From Phenylobacterium sp. (GTDB lineage Bacteria > Pseudomonadota > Alphaproteobacteria > Caulobacterales > Caulobacteraceae): DNA of 64,000 nt. The position numbers and the translations under genes were made by a program. Shown here piece after piece: positions 63,624 to 64,000 of the stretch. Numbering within the stretch: position 1 is the first letter of the stretch; the number at the start of each line of letters is the position of its first letter. The notes under the pieces were generated by a model. That model did no database searches, was not told the origin of the DNA, and saw only the letters and a program-made list of their open reading frames with translations. Location: the NCBI RefSeq assembly GCF_019636135.1, contig NZ_JAHBYD010000015.1, positions 54,690 to 118,689 of the forward strand, in the 5' to 3' direction.

Positions 63624-64000
63624 GATCCGGCGGCCTTGCGCCGGCGTCGGCGGCGCGGCGGGGCGGGCGCGTCGCGCAGGGCGGCCAGCGCTGCGAAGGG
63701 CGAGTGCGCCGGGGCGGCCGCCTTGCGCTCGACCGCGAACTCCTTCTCGAAGCGGCGGCGCCAGACGCTCGCGCCTTCGCCCGGCTTCGCCGCCGCGGCG
63801 TAGCCCAGGCCCTTCAGGATCGTGCGCGCCTCGTCCGGGCTCCAGCCGAGCGCGGCCCGGGCGGCCTCGGAGAAGACCACGCCGCCGTTCTGCCGCTCGC
63901 CGGCCCGCAGCGCCTCGTCCAGTCGCTCCAGTTGCTCGACCGGGACGGAGAGGCCGCGCACGGCCCGCAGCCCGTAGGCGGACAGCGCGCGCGCCGACGG
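63620..64000 (-). CDS. C-terminal end of a helicase-like protein (partial)
   Basis: The window ends inside this gene. 126 residues of the C-terminus are visible: a helix-rich region (SARALSAYGLRAVRGLSVPV, then ALGWSPDEARTILKGLGYAA, FEKEFAVERK) and a basic tail (PPRRRRRRKAAGS). In related bacteria the gene before the S4 protein is a large SUV3/DEAD-type helicase, and this tail fits its basic C-terminus. No helicase motif lies within the window, so the call rests on gene order and the basic tail. Confidence 0.6.
   Translation of the reverse strand, partial: PSARALSAYGLRAVRGLSVPVEQLERLDEALRAGERQNGGVVFSEAARAALGWSPDEARTILKGLGYAAAAKPGEGASVWRRRFEKEFAVERKAAAPAHSPFAALAALRDAPAPPRRRRRRKAAGS

Overview
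The window is high-GC DNA (about 70% by eye) from an alphaproteobacterium, most likely the Caulobacteraceae (Caulobacter/Phenylobacterium type). The evidence is local gene order: aroK-aroB next to a CNNM/CorC-like gene, xerD followed by accA, ppiC-argJ near secA, and helicase / S4 protein / fdxA / carD. GTG and TTG starts, PEPxxWA-CTERM proteins, TonB receptors and glycine-zipper envelope proteins also fit. Most of the window is ordinary chromosome.

Layout. 1-6.8 kb: envelope genes (plsY, a tandem pair of small secreted paralogues, a glycine-zipper protein, a hotdog thioesterase) and an unusual PEPxxWA-CTERM protein whose N-terminus carries WLWP/WMWP repeats spaced 24 residues apart. 6.8-8.0 kb: a complete IS630-family element inserted in the TA of a peptidase stop codon. 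8-18 kb: S9 peptidase, DUF3297, CNNM/CorC protein, aroB, aroK, xerD, accA. 18-31 kb: a large TonB-dependent receptor, a threonine-aldolase-like enzyme, a YbjN protein, then a probable catabolic cluster (epoxide hydrolase, TetR, carotenoid oxygenase, alkylsulfatase-like MBL enzyme, GMC oxidoreductase, HCCA isomerase-like protein). 31-40 kb: secA, an MDR dehydrogenase, thiolase, ppiC and argJ. 39.6-43.4 kb: a HAF-repeat PEPxxWA-CTERM protein, a LuxR-type regulator and a DUF433/PIN-like toxin-antitoxin pair with a perfect operator palindrome touching the start codon. 43-54 kb: a two-domain glycosyltransferase, an RNA helicase, a serine hydrolase, mutT, comF, grxC and three lipoproteins.

The most striking segment is 53.97-61.12 kb. 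It is a compact meta-cleavage operon for an aromatic (possibly steroid- or phenylpropanoid-derived) substrate: hydrolase, hydratase, acylating acetaldehyde dehydrogenase and 4-hydroxy-2-oxovalerate aldolase, all joined by ATGA overlaps. It ends in one 868-residue protein that fuses a flavin hydroxylase to an extradiol ring-cleavage dioxygenase. The left edge is a breakpoint between two gene fragments: the 3' end of a chromosomal gene and an HsaA-like oxygenase lacking about 100 N-terminal residues. On the right the operon stops close to the 3' end of a tRNA-Arg(CCT) gene, the usual place for an integrated island. In the inferred pathway the fusion hydroxylates and opens the ring, the hydrolase splits the product, and the last three enzymes convert the dienoate to pyruvate and an acyl-CoA.

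The chromosome is also rich in intergenic palindromic repeats of several families, two of them present twice in the window. One of these palindromes supplies the stop codons of both convergent genes beside it.
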